From Macellibacteroides fermentans (GTDB lineage Bacteria; Bacteroidota; Bacteroidia; Bacteroidales; Tannerellaceae), in the NCBI RefSeq assembly GCF_013409575.1, contig NZ_JACCCY010000002.1, positions 434,001-498,000 of the forward strand: 64,000 nucleotides of DNA. The letters run 5' to 3'. The notes under the pieces are model-generated. The model was given only the letters and a program-made list of their open reading frames with translations, was not told where the DNA came from and did not search any database. Of the stretch, positions 1 to 9,245 are shown one piece after another; the stretch's first letter is position 1; the number at the start of each line of letters is the position of its first letter. A program made the position numbers and the translations under genes.

Positions 1-605
1 AACATACCTTTATATATGATACTACATGTAGACAGCGAAACGATGTAAAAATCTTGTCTGATTTCGGCATTGGTCTGTCTTATCTTCTTCTCCACACGCT
101 TGCGGATCAGGTAAAGCTTCTTCTCCAGAAGAGCCTGATCGTTACAACCGGTTACAAAAATCTGACGGATGTCCGGTTCGGTAGATAGTGCATCCGTTCC
201 CAAGATAGACGAGTTAACAGGCACTTTACGCAGATGCATCAATGTTAGACCTTCTTTTTCAATCTCTTCAATCAGGATACTCAGAATTACATCCTGTAAT
301 TTGCTTTCCTTCGGTAAGAAAAGAAGTCCTGTTCCGTACTTTCCCTTTTCGGGAACCGGAATACCTTGCAGCAAAATAAATTCATGAGGTATCTGAAGCA
401 GGATACCAGCGCCATCACCGGTTTTGTTATCCGCCCCCTCTGCTCCGCGGTGTTGCATGTTCTCCAAAACCTTCAGCGCAGACTCAACAATTTCATGTGA
501 TTTGCCTCCGTGGATATTGACCAACATTCCTACTCCGCAAGCATCGTGTTCGTACGAGAAGTTGTATAGTCCCTTCTCATTGTTAAAAAGACTTCTTTCT
601 TTCAT
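1..605 (-). CDS. gltB: Glutamate synthase large subunit, N-terminal part (cut by window edge)
   Basis: The visible 201 codons encode the glutamine amidotransferase (Ntn-hydrolase) domain of glutamate synthase, which releases ammonia from glutamine for transfer to 2-oxoglutarate. After the start MKERSLFN the conserved HDACGVGML block puts the nucleophile at Cys23, so a 22-residue propeptide would be removed. The following ENMQHRGAEGADNKTGDGAG segment is diagnostic of GltB. The rest of the protein (FMN/Fe-S and glutamate-forming domains) lies beyond the left edge. The start is supported by a TAnnTTTG promoter box about 55 bp upstream. It is divergent from the PurF-like/carAB operon. Confidence 0.93.
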   Translation of the reverse strand, partial: MKERSLFNNEKGLYNFSYEHDACGVGMLVNIHGGKSHEIVESALKVLENMQHRGAEGADNKTGDGAGILLQIPHEFILLQGIPVPEKGKYGTGLLFLPKESKLQDVILSILIEEIEKEGLTLMHLRKVPVNSSILGTDALSTEPDIRQIFVTGCNDQALLEKKLYLIRKRVEKKIRQTNAEIRQDFYIVSLSTCSIIYKGM

Positions 606-658
606 TATTGTTGACCTTATGTTTGTGTTTATCTTATTTTAGTAATCATTCTGATTCG

Positions 659-666
659 CAAATATA
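659..666 (-). promoter_or_regulatory. Bacteroidota -7 box for gltB
   Basis: TATATTTG on the minus strand matches the TAnnTTTG -7 element of Bacteroidota housekeeping promoters and lies 53 bp before the gltB start codon. No convincing -33 TTTG is seen. Confidence 0.55.
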
Positions 667-910
667 GAATATATATTTCATAATGTAAATAATGGAGATT
701 GATTTGATACGGTTAAATTCACCTGTTTTTGCCTTTAAGTGATAAATGTTTGTATTTAGAGCTATATATATTACATATTTAAACTAAAAAACCACCTAAA
801 GGTATCTATTTGAAATTATATCTAATTGTATTTAATAATAAAGATTAATTAACTATTTGCACTCAAATAAGAATAATTCGATGAAAGTGTCATTTATTTT
901 CCTGAAAAAA

Positions 911-943
911 TTGTCATAATGTAATACAATCTAAGTATCTTTG
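911..943 (+). promoter_or_regulatory. Promoter of the purF-like/carAB operon
   Basis: TATCTTTG (936-943) fits the TAnnTTTG -7 consensus, and a TTG 22 bp upstream could be the -33 element. The start codon follows after 28 bp. Confidence 0.6.
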
Positions 944-971
944 CAGCGGGAATTAAACAAGACAAAATCAG

Positions 972-2846
972 ATGGAACAACTTAAACACGAGTGTGGCGT
1001 AGCCATGGTCCGTTTATTAAAGCCTTTAGAGTATTATCACAATAAATACGGTAGCTGGATGTATGGGCTTAACAAGCTCTATTTGTTGATGGAAAAGCAG
1101 CATAACCGTGGACAGGAGGGCGCGGGACTGGCATGCGTAAAGTTAGAAGCCCACACCGGAGAAGAATATATGTTCAGGGAAAGAGCGATGGGAACCGGAG
1201 CCATTACCGAAATCTTTGATGCCGTTTACCGCAACTTTAAAGATATATCCCCGCAGGAACTCAACGATCCCCTCTACGCTAAAAGCCGGCTTCCCTTTGC
1301 CGGAGAATTATATTTAGGTCATCTTCGCTACAGTACAACCGGTAAATCCGGAATATCCTATATACATCCTTTTTTACGCCGCAACAACTGGAGAGCAAAA
1401 AATCTTGCCTTATGCGGTAACTTCAATCTTACAAACGTCGATACCATATTTGAGGAAATTACCTCGATCGGTCAGCATCCCCGTAAATACTCAGACACCT
1501 ACATCATGTTGGAGCAGATGGGACATCGCCTGGACCGCGAAATAGAACGTTTGTATCAGCAATACGAGAAAGAGGGATTGAGAGGCATGGATATCACACA
1601 TGCCATTGAAGAGCACGTAGATCTATCCAATATGCTCCGTAAATGCAGTCCCCAGTGGGACGGAGGTTACGTGATCTGTGGTCTTACCGGAAGCGGAGAG
1701 GCCTTCAGTGTACGCGATCCCTGGGGTATACGTCCGGCTTTCTATTATGCCGACGACGAGATTGTTGTGCTGGCATCGGAACGCCCGGTTATTCAGACCG
1801 TGATGAACGTGCAACTGGACGATGTAAAAGAGCTCGACCCAGGACAGGCACTGCTGGTAAACAAAAAGGGAGAGTGGCGCACGGCAACCATCATGGAACC
1901 CAAGGAACGCAAAGCATGCTCGTTCGAGCGGATTTACTTTTCGCGGGGTAGTGATGCCGATATCTATAAAGAAAGGAAGAGTTTGGGCCATAACCTGGTA
2001 GGATCTATTCTCAAGGCCGTAAATTACGACCTGAAGCATACCGTCTTTTCCTTTATTCCCAATACCGCCGAGGTAGCCTACTACGGCATGCTGGAAGGGG
2101 TAAACGAATACCTCAACCACCGGAAGATGGAGCGGATCTCGCAGGCACAGGAACTCTCGGCCGACGAGCTGAAGGATATCCTCTCCATGTCGGTACGAAC
2201 CGAGAAAGTAGCGATCAAAGATATAAAACTACGTACCTTTATTGCTGAAGGCAACACCCGCAACGACCTTGCAGCCCACGTATACGATATAACATACGGA
2301 AGTCTGAATCCCAACGAAGATAACCTGGTGGTGATAGACGACAGTATCGTAAGGGGTACAACCCTGCGCCAAAGTATCATCGGTATACTGGACCGCCTGC
2401 ATCCCAAGAAGATAGTGGTGGTGTCTTCCTCTCCGCAGGTACGTTATCCCGATTATTACGGTATCGATATGTCCAAAATGAAGGAATTCATTGCCTTCCG
2501 TGCAGCCATCGAACTGCTGCGTGAGCGAGGCATGGAAAACCTGATAATGGAAACCTACACCAAGGCAAAGGAACAACAGCAAAAAACGGACGGAGTTTTG
2601 GTAAACTACGTGAAGGATATCTATGCTCCCTTTACCAACGAAGAAATTTCGGCCAAGATTGCCGAAATTCTTACCCCAAAGGGAACCCGTGCTGCCGTAG
2701 AAATTGTTTATCAGGATATAGAAGGTCTGCATGCCTCTTGCCCCAATCACAAAGGCGACTGGTATTTTTCGGGAGATTATCCCACACCCGGCGGTACACG
2801 TCTGGTAAATCAGGCTTACATTAATTATATTGAAGGAGAAATTTGA
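972..2846 (+). CDS. Long PurF-family amidophosphoribosyltransferase
   Basis: This 624-residue protein combines a class II glutaminase domain with a type I phosphoribosyltransferase domain, the architecture of PurF, which makes 5-phosphoribosylamine from PRPP and glutamine. The nucleophile is probably Cys8 (KHECGVAM), so a 7-residue propeptide would be cleaved. HNRGQEGAG and GHLRYSTTG are glutaminase motifs, and VVIDDSIVRGTT near residue 455 is the PRPP-binding loop. It is about 120 residues longer than E. coli PurF, with extra sequence in the glutaminase half and between the domains. Bacteroidetes genomes commonly have this long paralogue as well as a classical PurF, so the exact substrate is uncertain. 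It is followed 15 bp later by carA. Confidence 0.85.
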   Translation: MEQLKHECGVAMVRLLKPLEYYHNKYGSWMYGLNKLYLLMEKQHNRGQEGAGLACVKLEAHTGEEYMFRERAMGTGAITEIFDAVYRNFKDISPQELNDPLYAKSRLPFAGELYLGHLRYSTTGKSGISYIHPFLRRNNWRAKNLALCGNFNLTNVDTIFEEITSIGQHPRKYSDTYIMLEQMGHRLDREIERLYQQYEKEGLRGMDITHAIEEHVDLSNMLRKCSPQWDGGYVICGLTGSGEAFSVRDPWGIRPAFYYADDEIVVLASERPVIQTVMNVQLDDVKELDPGQALLVNKKGEWRTATIMEPKERKACSFERIYFSRGSDADIYKERKSLGHNLVGSILKAVNYDLKHTVFSFIPNTAEVAYYGMLEGVNEYLNHRKMERISQAQELSADELKDILSMSVRTEKVAIKDIKLRTFIAEGNTRNDLAAHVYDITYGSLNPNEDNLVVIDDSIVRGTTLRQSIIGILDRLHPKKIVVVSSSPQVRYPDYYGIDMSKMKEFIAFRAAIELLRERGMENLIMETYTKAKEQQQKTDGVLVNYVKDIYAPFTNEEISAKIAEILTPKGTRAAVEIVYQDIEGLHASCPNHKGDWYFSGDYPTPGGTRLVNQAYINYIEGEI

Positions 2847-2861
2847 TTTATTACAACCGAT

Positions 2862-3935
2862 ATGCAACAACAAAGAACTGTACAATTGCTGCTGGACGAT
2901 GGAAGTGTTTTTCACGGAAAATCATTTGGCTATGAAAAGGCTACGGCCGGCGAAGTAGTATTCAACACCGCCATGACAGGCTATCCGGAGAGTCTTACCG
3001 ACCCGTCGTATTCCGGACAGCTTATGGTGCTGACCTATCCGTTGGTAGGGAATTATGGGGTTCCTCCCCGTACGTTCGAAGCAAACGGACTGGCAACCTT
3101 TATGGAAAGTGAAAAAATCCATGCGGAAGCCATTATCGTATCAGACTACTCCTTCGAATACAGTCACTGGAATGCTGTGGAAAGTCTGGGTAGCTGGCTG
3201 AAAGATGAGAAAGTAGCCGGAATCTATGGGATAGATACCCGCGAGCTGACTAAACTATTGCGCGAAAAGGGCTCAATGAAGGGGAAAATTGTGTTCGATG
3301 CTGCAGACGAAATCGATTTTGTTGACCCCAACCTTATCAACCAGGTAGACATCGTAAGCTGCAAGGAGGTGATTACCTACGGTAACGGCTCGAAAAAAGT
3401 GGTGCTGGTAGACTGCGGGGTGAAGCATAACATTATCCGTTGCTTGCTGAAGCGAGACGTAACGGTGATACGCGTACCCTGGAATTACGACTTTACCAAC
3501 ATGGAGTACGACGGACTATTTATCAGTAACGGTCCGGGCGACCCGGATACCTGCGAGGCTGCGGTGATAAACATACGTAAAGCCATGGAACGTAATACAC
3601 CCATCTGCGGTATCTGCATGGGTAATCAACTATTGGCAAAGGCAGGAGGCGCCTCTATCTACAAATTGAAATACGGACATCGTAGTCACAACCAACCCGT
3701 TCGGATGGTAGGTACGGAGCGATGCTTTATCACCAGTCAGAATCACGGTTACGCCGTAGACAATTCCACCCTGGGAGCCGATTGGGAACCGCTGTTCATC
3801 AACATGAACGATGGCACCAACGAAGGAATCAAGCATAAGACCAAACCCTATTTCTCTGCACAGTTTCATCCCGAAGCATGCAGCGGACCTACGGATACGG
3901 AATTCCTTTTTGATAAATTTGTAGAATTGCTTTAA
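2862..3935 (+). CDS. carA: Carbamoyl-phosphate synthase small subunit
   Basis: CarA supplies ammonia from glutamine to CarB for carbamoyl phosphate, the shared precursor of pyrimidines and arginine. The 357-residue product has the CarA N-terminal domain (NTAMTGYPESLTDPSY) and a C-terminal class I amidotransferase domain. Its triad is visible as Cys252 (GICMGNQ) and His336/Glu338 (FHPEAC). The residue after the nucleophile elbow is Asn rather than the usual His of GxCxGHQ, which does not touch the triad. It lies 15 bp after the PurF-like gene and 20 bp before carB, so it is probably co-transcribed with both. Confidence 0.95.
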   Translation: MQQQRTVQLLLDDGSVFHGKSFGYEKATAGEVVFNTAMTGYPESLTDPSYSGQLMVLTYPLVGNYGVPPRTFEANGLATFMESEKIHAEAIIVSDYSFEYSHWNAVESLGSWLKDEKVAGIYGIDTRELTKLLREKGSMKGKIVFDAADEIDFVDPNLINQVDIVSCKEVITYGNGSKKVVLVDCGVKHNIIRCLLKRDVTVIRVPWNYDFTNMEYDGLFISNGPGDPDTCEAAVINIRKAMERNTPICGICMGNQLLAKAGGASIYKLKYGHRSHNQPVRMVGTERCFITSQNHGYAVDNSTLGADWEPLFINMNDGTNEGIKHKTKPYFSAQFHPEACSGPTDTEFLFDKFVELL

Positions 3936-3955
3936 CAGGCTTAAAAATTAGACAC

Positions 3956-6900
3956 ATGAACGAAATAAAAGACAAGATAAAGAAAGTCCTGGTTCTCGGT
4001 TCAGGCGCACTGAAGATTGGAGAAGCCGGTGAATTTGACTACTCCGGTTCACAAGCGCTGAAAGCGATTCGGGAAGAAGGCATTTATACAGTTCTTATCA
4101 ATCCGAACATTGCCACAGTTCAGACATCCGAAGGGGTAGCCGATCAAATCTATTTTTTGCCGGTAACTCCTTTTTTTGTGGAAAAGGTAATCGCCAAGGA
4201 ACGTCCGGATGGAATATTACTCGCTTTTGGTGGTCAGACTGCGCTTAACTGCGGGGTAGCACTTTACCAGAGCGGTGTACTGGAAAAATACAATGTACAG
4301 GTGCTGGGTACTCCGGTTCAGGCTATCATGGATACCGAAGACCGCGAACTCTTTGTACAGAAACTGAACGAGATCGATGTTAAGACCATCCAGAGCGAAG
4401 CGGTCGAAAACATGGAAGATGCCCGTCGTGCCGCACGCGAACTGGGTTATCCGGTTATCATACGTGCCGCCTATGCTTTAGGAGGATTGGGCAGCGGATT
4501 CTGCGACAACGAAGACGAGCTGGATAAGCTGGTTGAGAAAGCCTTCTCATTCTCACCCCAGGTATTGGTGGAGAAGAGTCTCAAAGGTTGGAAAGAGGTT
4601 GAATACGAAGTGGTACGCGACCGTTTCGACAACTGTATTACGGTTTGTAATATGGAAAACTTCGACCCCCTGGGAATCCATACCGGCGAAAGTATCGTTA
4701 TCGCTCCTTCGCAGACACTTACCAATGCCGAATATCATAAACTGCGCGAACTGGCTATCCGTATCATCCGCCACATCGGTATCGTGGGTGAATGTAACGT
4801 ACAGTACGCCTTCGACCCCTATTCGGAAGATTACCGGGTAATCGAGGTGAATGCCCGTCTGAGCCGCTCTTCGGCCCTGGCTTCCAAAGCAACCGGTTAT
4901 CCTTTGGCTTTTGTGGCTGCCAAACTGGGATTGGGATACGGACTTTTCGATCTTAAGAACTCGGTAACCAAAACAACCTCGGCCTTCTTCGAACCGGCCC
5001 TCGACTATGTGGTATGTAAGATTCCGCGCTGGGACCTTGGTAAGTTCCACGGTGTTTCCCGCGAGTTGGGCAGCAGTATGAAATCGGTAGGAGAGGTGAT
5101 GGCCATTGGTCGTACCTTCGAGGAGTCCCTGCAGAAGGGTCTTCGTATGATTGGTGCCGGTATGCACGGGTTTGTAGAGAACAAGGAACTTGTGATAGAG
5201 GATATAGACAAATCGCTGAACGAACCTACCGATACCCGTATCTTTGTGATAAGCAAGGCTTTCCGCAAAGGATATACCATCGATCAGATTCACGATCTTA
5301 CTAAGATAGACCGCTGGTTCCTGCAGAAATTATATGGCATTATTCAGACAGCCAACGAGCTTGAGAGTTACTCCGAAATTACCGAAGTGTCTGATCAGCT
5401 GCTGCTGCACGCCAAACAACAAGGCTTCTCTGACTTTCAGCTGGCACGCGCCCTTTACAAGGATAGCATGACCGATGTGGAGAAGTCGATGCTGAAGATC
5501 CGTCAGAACCGCAAATTCCGCGGCATTGTTCCGGTGGTGAAACAGATCGATACGCTGGCAGCCGAATATCCGGCACAGACCAATTACCTGTACCTTACCT
5601 ACAACGGAACAACCAACGATGTGGGCTACCTGGGCGACCACCGCTCAATCGTGGTACTGGGTTCCGGAGCCTATCGTATCGGTAGCTCGGTGGAATTCGA
5701 CTGGTGTGGTGTAAACGCGCTCAATACCATCCGTAAGGAGGGCTGGCGTTCGGTTATGATCAACTACAACCCCGAAACGGTAAGTACCGACTACGATATG
5801 TGCGACCGCCTTTACTTCGACGAACTTACCTTCGAGCGGGTGATGGATATCCTCGAACTTGAAAATCCCCACGGAGTGGTGCTTTCAACAGGCGGACAGA
5901 TTCCTAATAACCTGGCCATGCGCCTGGACGAACAACGGGTTAACATCCTGGGAACCTCGGCCAAGAGCATCGATAATGCAGAAGACCGTCACAAGTTCTC
6001 GGCCATGCTCGACCGTCTCGGAATCGATCAGCCACGATGGAAAGAACTTTCTTCGCTGGACGATATAGATACCTTCGTGGCCGAAGTGGGATTCCCCGTA
6101 TTGGTAAGACCTTCGTACGTACTTTCGGGTGCAGCCATGAACGTATGTTCCAACGACGACGAGCTGAAGCGCTTCCTGCAGCTGGCAGCCAACGTGTCGA
6201 AGAAACATCCGGTGGTGGTAAGTCAGTTTATCGAGCACGCCAAAGAGGTGGAGCTGGATGCTGTAGCCAAAGACGGCGAGATCATGTTATATGCCATCAG
6301 CGAACATATCGAGTTTGCCGGTGTACACTCGGGCGACGCTACGATTCAGTTCCCGGCCCAGAAATTATATGCCGAAACCCTGCGACGCGTGAAACGCATC
6401 AGCAAGCAGATCGCTCACGAATTGAACATATCGGGACCCTTCAATATCCAGTTCCTTGCCAAAGGAAACGACATCAAGGTAATTGAATGTAACCTGCGTG
6501 CTTCGCGAAGCTTCCCGTTTGTAAGCAAGGTGCTTAAGATAAACTTCATCGAACTGGCAACGAAGATTATGCTGGGTATCCCCGTGCAGAAACCTTCCAA
6601 AACCGACTTCGACCTCGATTACGTAGGTATCAAGGCTTCGCAATTCTCCTTCTCGCGTTTGCAGAAGGCAGACCCGGTACTGGGTGTAGATATGGCTTCA
6701 ACCGGTGAGGTGGGCTGTATAGCCGACGATTCTTCGGAAGCTATCCTCAAGTCCATGCTTTCGGTAGGATACCGCATCCCTAAAAAGAATATCCTGCTGT
6801 CTACCGGTAATGCCAAACAGAAGGTGGATATGCTGGATGCCGCCCGCTTGCTGGAGCTTAACGGCTATAACCTGTACGCTACCGGAGGTACCTACAAGAT

Positions 6901-7186
6901 GCTTGCCGAAAACGGTATCGAGGTTTCACGGGTGTTCTGGCCAAGCGAAGAGGGAGAGCCTCAGGCACTGGATATGCTCCGTAAGAAGCAGATCGATTTC
7001 GTGGTGAACATTCCAAAGAACCTTTCACCGGGCGAGCTTACCAACGGATACAAGATTCGTCGCGCTGCCATCGACCTGAACATTCCGCTTATTACCAATG
7101 CGCGTCTGGCCTCTGCCTTCATCACCGCATTCTGTACTTTAAGCGAAGACGATATTCAGATCAAGAGCTGGAGCGAGTATAAATAA
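3956..7186 (+). CDS. carB: Carbamoyl-phosphate synthase large subunit
   Basis: CarB makes carbamoyl phosphate from bicarbonate, two ATP and ammonia channelled from CarA. The 1076 residues match the usual length. The two homologous synthetase halves each begin with a VLGSGAxxIG nucleotide-fold motif (near residues 13 and 566). Each has an ATP-grasp domain, and the protein ends in an MGS-like allosteric domain (VDMLDAARLLELNGYNLYATGGT). It is the last gene of the operon and is followed by a strong terminator. Confidence 0.97.
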   Translation: MNEIKDKIKKVLVLGSGALKIGEAGEFDYSGSQALKAIREEGIYTVLINPNIATVQTSEGVADQIYFLPVTPFFVEKVIAKERPDGILLAFGGQTALNCGVALYQSGVLEKYNVQVLGTPVQAIMDTEDRELFVQKLNEIDVKTIQSEAVENMEDARRAARELGYPVIIRAAYALGGLGSGFCDNEDELDKLVEKAFSFSPQVLVEKSLKGWKEVEYEVVRDRFDNCITVCNMENFDPLGIHTGESIVIAPSQTLTNAEYHKLRELAIRIIRHIGIVGECNVQYAFDPYSEDYRVIEVNARLSRSSALASKATGYPLAFVAAKLGLGYGLFDLKNSVTKTTSAFFEPALDYVVCKIPRWDLGKFHGVSRELGSSMKSVGEVMAIGRTFEESLQKGLRMIGAGMHGFVENKELVIEDIDKSLNEPTDTRIFVISKAFRKGYTIDQIHDLTKIDRWFLQKLYGIIQTANELESYSEITEVSDQLLLHAKQQGFSDFQLARALYKDSMTDVEKSMLKIRQNRKFRGIVPVVKQIDTLAAEYPAQTNYLYLTYNGTTNDVGYLGDHRSIVVLGSGAYRIGSSVEFDWCGVNALNTIRKEGWRSVMINYNPETVSTDYDMCDRLYFDELTFERVMDILELENPHGVVLSTGGQIPNNLAMRLDEQRVNILGTSAKSIDNAEDRHKFSAMLDRLGIDQPRWKELSSLDDIDTFVAEVGFPVLVRPSYVLSGAAMNVCSNDDELKRFLQLAANVSKKHPVVVSQFIEHAKEVELDAVAKDGEIMLYAISEHIEFAGVHSGDATIQFPAQKLYAETLRRVKRISKQIAHELNISGPFNIQFLAKGNDIKVIECNLRASRSFPFVSKVLKINFIELATKIMLGIPVQKPSKTDFDLDYVGIKASQFSFSRLQKADPVLGVDMASTGEVGCIADDSSEAILKSMLSVGYRIPKKNILLSTGNAKQKVDMLDAARLLELNGYNLYATGGTYKMLAENGIEVSRVFWPSEEGEPQALDMLRKKQIDFVVNIPKNLSPGELTNGYKIRRAAIDLNIPLITNARLASAFITAFCTLSEDDIQIKSWSEYK

Positions 7187-7207
7187 TCGCTTTAACATAA
7201 AAAATAG

Positions 7208-7246
7208 ATGCTCTGCAACAAAATTGTTTGCAGAGCATTGTTTTTT
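7208..7246 (+). terminator. Rho-independent terminator after carB
   Basis: ATGCTCTGCAaaca and its complement tgttTGCAGAGCAT form a near-perfect hairpin followed by TTGTTTTTT. The right arm overlaps the -33 box of the next promoter. Confidence 0.9.
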
Positions 7247-7257
7247 AATTACATTTG
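7227..7257 (+). promoter_or_regulatory. Consensus promoter of the Crp/Fnr-type gene
   Basis: TTTG (7227-7230), exactly 19 bp, then TACATTTG (7250-7257) is a textbook Bacteroidota promoter. It makes the TTG codon at 7255 untenable as a start and supports the ATG at 7276, with a very short leader. Confidence 0.8.
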
Positions 7258-7275
7258 TCGAAGAAACAATTCAAT

Positions 7276-7854
7276 ATGGATACTAAACTGAATGCAGCCA
7301 CAGCCATTTCTCAGCTTCTTTCACCACTTAATGAAGACCAGCTCGAAATATTCGCTTCTATCCTTATACGAACGGAGCTAAAGAAGAACGAATTACTGTT
7401 TAAGGAAGGTCAGATCAGCGATCAGATAGGGTATGTTTACAAGGGTATGGTCCGGCAGTTCTATTACAAGAACAACCGCGAACTTACGGAACACTTTGCT
7501 TGTAACGGATCCATGTTTATCTGCATCGAAAGTTTCCTCCGTCAGAAGCCCACTCCTCTGAAGGTGGAGGCCATTGAACCCTCTGTTGTGTACGGAATAC
7601 CTTACCATCCGTTGGAAGAGTTGTCGAACGAATACTACGAAATCGGACTTCTATACCGTAAAATGCTGGAGGCATCGCTTATCTTATCACAGCGGAAAGC
7701 AGACTCCATCCGCTTCGAATCGGCACGCGAGCGCTACGAACGTCTGCTGAAGAACAACCCCGAAATCATTCGTCGCGCCCCTTTGTGTCAGATTGCCTCC
7801 CTGCTGGAGATGACCCCCGAAACCCTAAGCCGCGTACGGGCCGGTACCCTATAA
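7276..7854 (+). CDS. Crp/Fnr-family transcription regulator
   Basis: The 192-residue protein has an N-terminal cyclic-nucleotide-binding-like beta-barrel (about residues 15-110, including LLFKEGQISDQIGYVYKGMVR). This is followed by a long dimer helix and a short C-terminal helix-turn-helix ending in ASLLEMTPETLSRVRAGTL. The SDQIGYVYKGMVR pattern resembles the small Bacteroidota Crp-like regulators. No Fnr-type N-terminal cysteine cluster is present. The stop is 2 bp from the stop of trpFA on the other strand with no terminator between them, so the two transcripts probably overlap. The target genes are unknown. Confidence 0.85.
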   Translation: MDTKLNAATAISQLLSPLNEDQLEIFASILIRTELKKNELLFKEGQISDQIGYVYKGMVRQFYYKNNRELTEHFACNGSMFICIESFLRQKPTPLKVEAIEPSVVYGIPYHPLEELSNEYYEIGLLYRKMLEASLILSQRKADSIRFESARERYERLLKNNPEIIRRAPLCQIASLLEMTPETLSRVRAGTL

Positions 7855-7856
7855 GG

Positions 7857-9245
7857 TTAGCTGTTCAAGGCTTCCAATAGCTTGTCGACAGCCATTTCGG
7901 GCGAAGCCGACGATCCCAGAAGCTGTACGAACTTACTCCCAACAATTCCACCGGAGGCATTGCTGCAGGCTGCATCGAAGGTAGCCTTGTTTGAAATGCC
8001 GAATCCGATCAACCTCGGGTTACGAAGCTGCATGGAGTTGATGCGACGGAAGTAATCCTGCTTCTGTTCTGTGAAACTCTGCTGGGCACCGGTAGTGGAG
8101 GCCGACGATACCATGTAGATAAATCCGTCGGTATGGGCATCGATCAGACGGATACGTTCTTCCGATGTTTCGGGCGTAATCAGCATCACCACCTTCACGT
8201 TGTACTTTTCTGCCGTCTCCTTATAGTCCGCCAGGTAATCGGCAAAGGGCAGATCGGGAATAATCACCCCGTCTATTCCGCATTCGGCACACGAACGGCA
8301 AAAGTTTTCGAACCCGTACTGCATGATCGGGTTGAGGTACCCCATCAGTATCAGCGGTATATTTACCTCTTCACGAATATCCCGCAACTGGTCGAACAAC
8401 ACCCGCAGCGACATGCCGTTGCGCAGGGCACAGGTAGACGACTCCTGAATAACCGGACCGTCGGCCATGGGGTCCGAAAACGGAATCCCTATCTCCACCA
8501 GATTGATTCCCTTCTGTTGCAATGCCTTCAAGACACGGGTGGTATCGTTCAGGTTAGGATAACCTGCGGTAAAGTAAACCGACAAAATATTATTCTGTCT
8601 GGTTTTAAATAAAGTCGTTATACGATTCATACGACGTAATTTTTTTATTGATTTTACAAATTCTTTCAGCTTATCAACCTCCTTCATCCCCGGTGTCGTT
8701 TCGAAGCCACTGTTCAGGTCAACCCCCACCCAGTAGGGATGGGCAAATTCCGTAAGGTCACCCAAGCTGTCGGGATTAATCCCGCCGCTCAGCAAGAAAG
8801 GCGTCTCCCCTTTGTAGGCAGATAAAACGGACCAGTCAAAACGCTTGCCCGAACCACCATACCCGGCACATTTGGTATCAAACAGATAGTAGTTGCAGCA
8901 GCCTTCGTAGGCAACGGTAGCCTGCAGATCGGCTTCGGTTTCGATGGCGAAAGCCTTGATGACCGGTATCCCCGCCTGACGCAGTTCCCAGCACAGGGCC
9001 GGCGATTCGCTGCCATGCAGCTGCACCATATCCAACCCGTATCGCTTTACCGTATTCCACACCTCCGAACCGTCGGCATCCACAAAAACACCCACCTTCT
9101 TGATATGTCCCGGCAACGTCTCAGGCACATACTCCGTAAACCGTTTGGAAGCCCCGTAAAAGATGAACCCCATCCAATGAATATCCAGAGCAGACAACCG
9201 GCTGATATTATCCGGGTCGCGCATTCCACAAACCTTGATCAACAT
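7857..9245 (-). CDS. trpFA: Fused phosphoribosylanthranilate isomerase / tryptophan synthase alpha (TrpF-TrpA)
   Basis: One open frame of 462 codons covers two enzymes of tryptophan synthesis. Residues 1-204 are TrpF (IKVCGM with Cys7 as general base, [17 protein letters not shown]). Residues 206-462 are TrpA ([14 protein letters not shown] with catalytic Glu, [10 protein letters not shown] with catalytic Asp). The joint is KSIKKLRRM, encoded across a run of seven A (plus-strand T tract 8640-8646). Removing one A would end TrpF at a TGA overlapping the TrpA ATG (ATGA), the normal separate-gene layout. The fusion may therefore be real, a sequencing indel, or a slippage site. Its start overlaps the trpC stop by 7 bp. 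It is the last gene of the trp operon. Confidence 0.85.
   Translation of the reverse strand: MLIKVCGMRDPDNISRLSALDIHWMGFIFYGASKRFTEYVPETLPGHIKKVGVFVDADGSEVWNTVKRYGLDMVQLHGSESPALCWELRQAGIPVIKAFAIETEADLQATVAYEGCCNYYLFDTKCAGYGGSGKRFDWSVLSAYKGETPFLLSGGINPDSLGDLTEFAHPYWVGVDLNSGFETTPGMKEVDKLKEFVKSIKKLRRMNRITTLFKTRQNNILSVYFTAGYPNLNDTTRVLKALQQKGINLVEIGIPFSDPMADGPVIQESSTCALRNGMSLRVLFDQLRDIREEVNIPLILMGYLNPIMQYGFENFCRSCAECGIDGVIIPDLPFADYLADYKETAEKYNVKVVMLITPETSEERIRLIDAHTDGFIYMVSSASTTGAQQSFTEQKQDYFRRINSMQLRNPRLIGFGISNKATFDAACSNASGGIVGSKFVQLLGSSASPEMAVDKLLEALNS

Larger units (their letters stand above)
606..971. other. Divergent intergenic region gltB / purF-like
   Basis: This AT-rich 366-bp stretch holds no gene. 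It carries outward-facing promoter boxes, one near each gene. The middle part shows no clear repeat, operator or riboswitch that I can recognise. Confidence 0.6.

Noticed and set aside
7255-7275. TTG start for the Crp/Fnr-type regulator
   Set aside because: The codon lies inside the -7 promoter box, so it would not be in the transcript.
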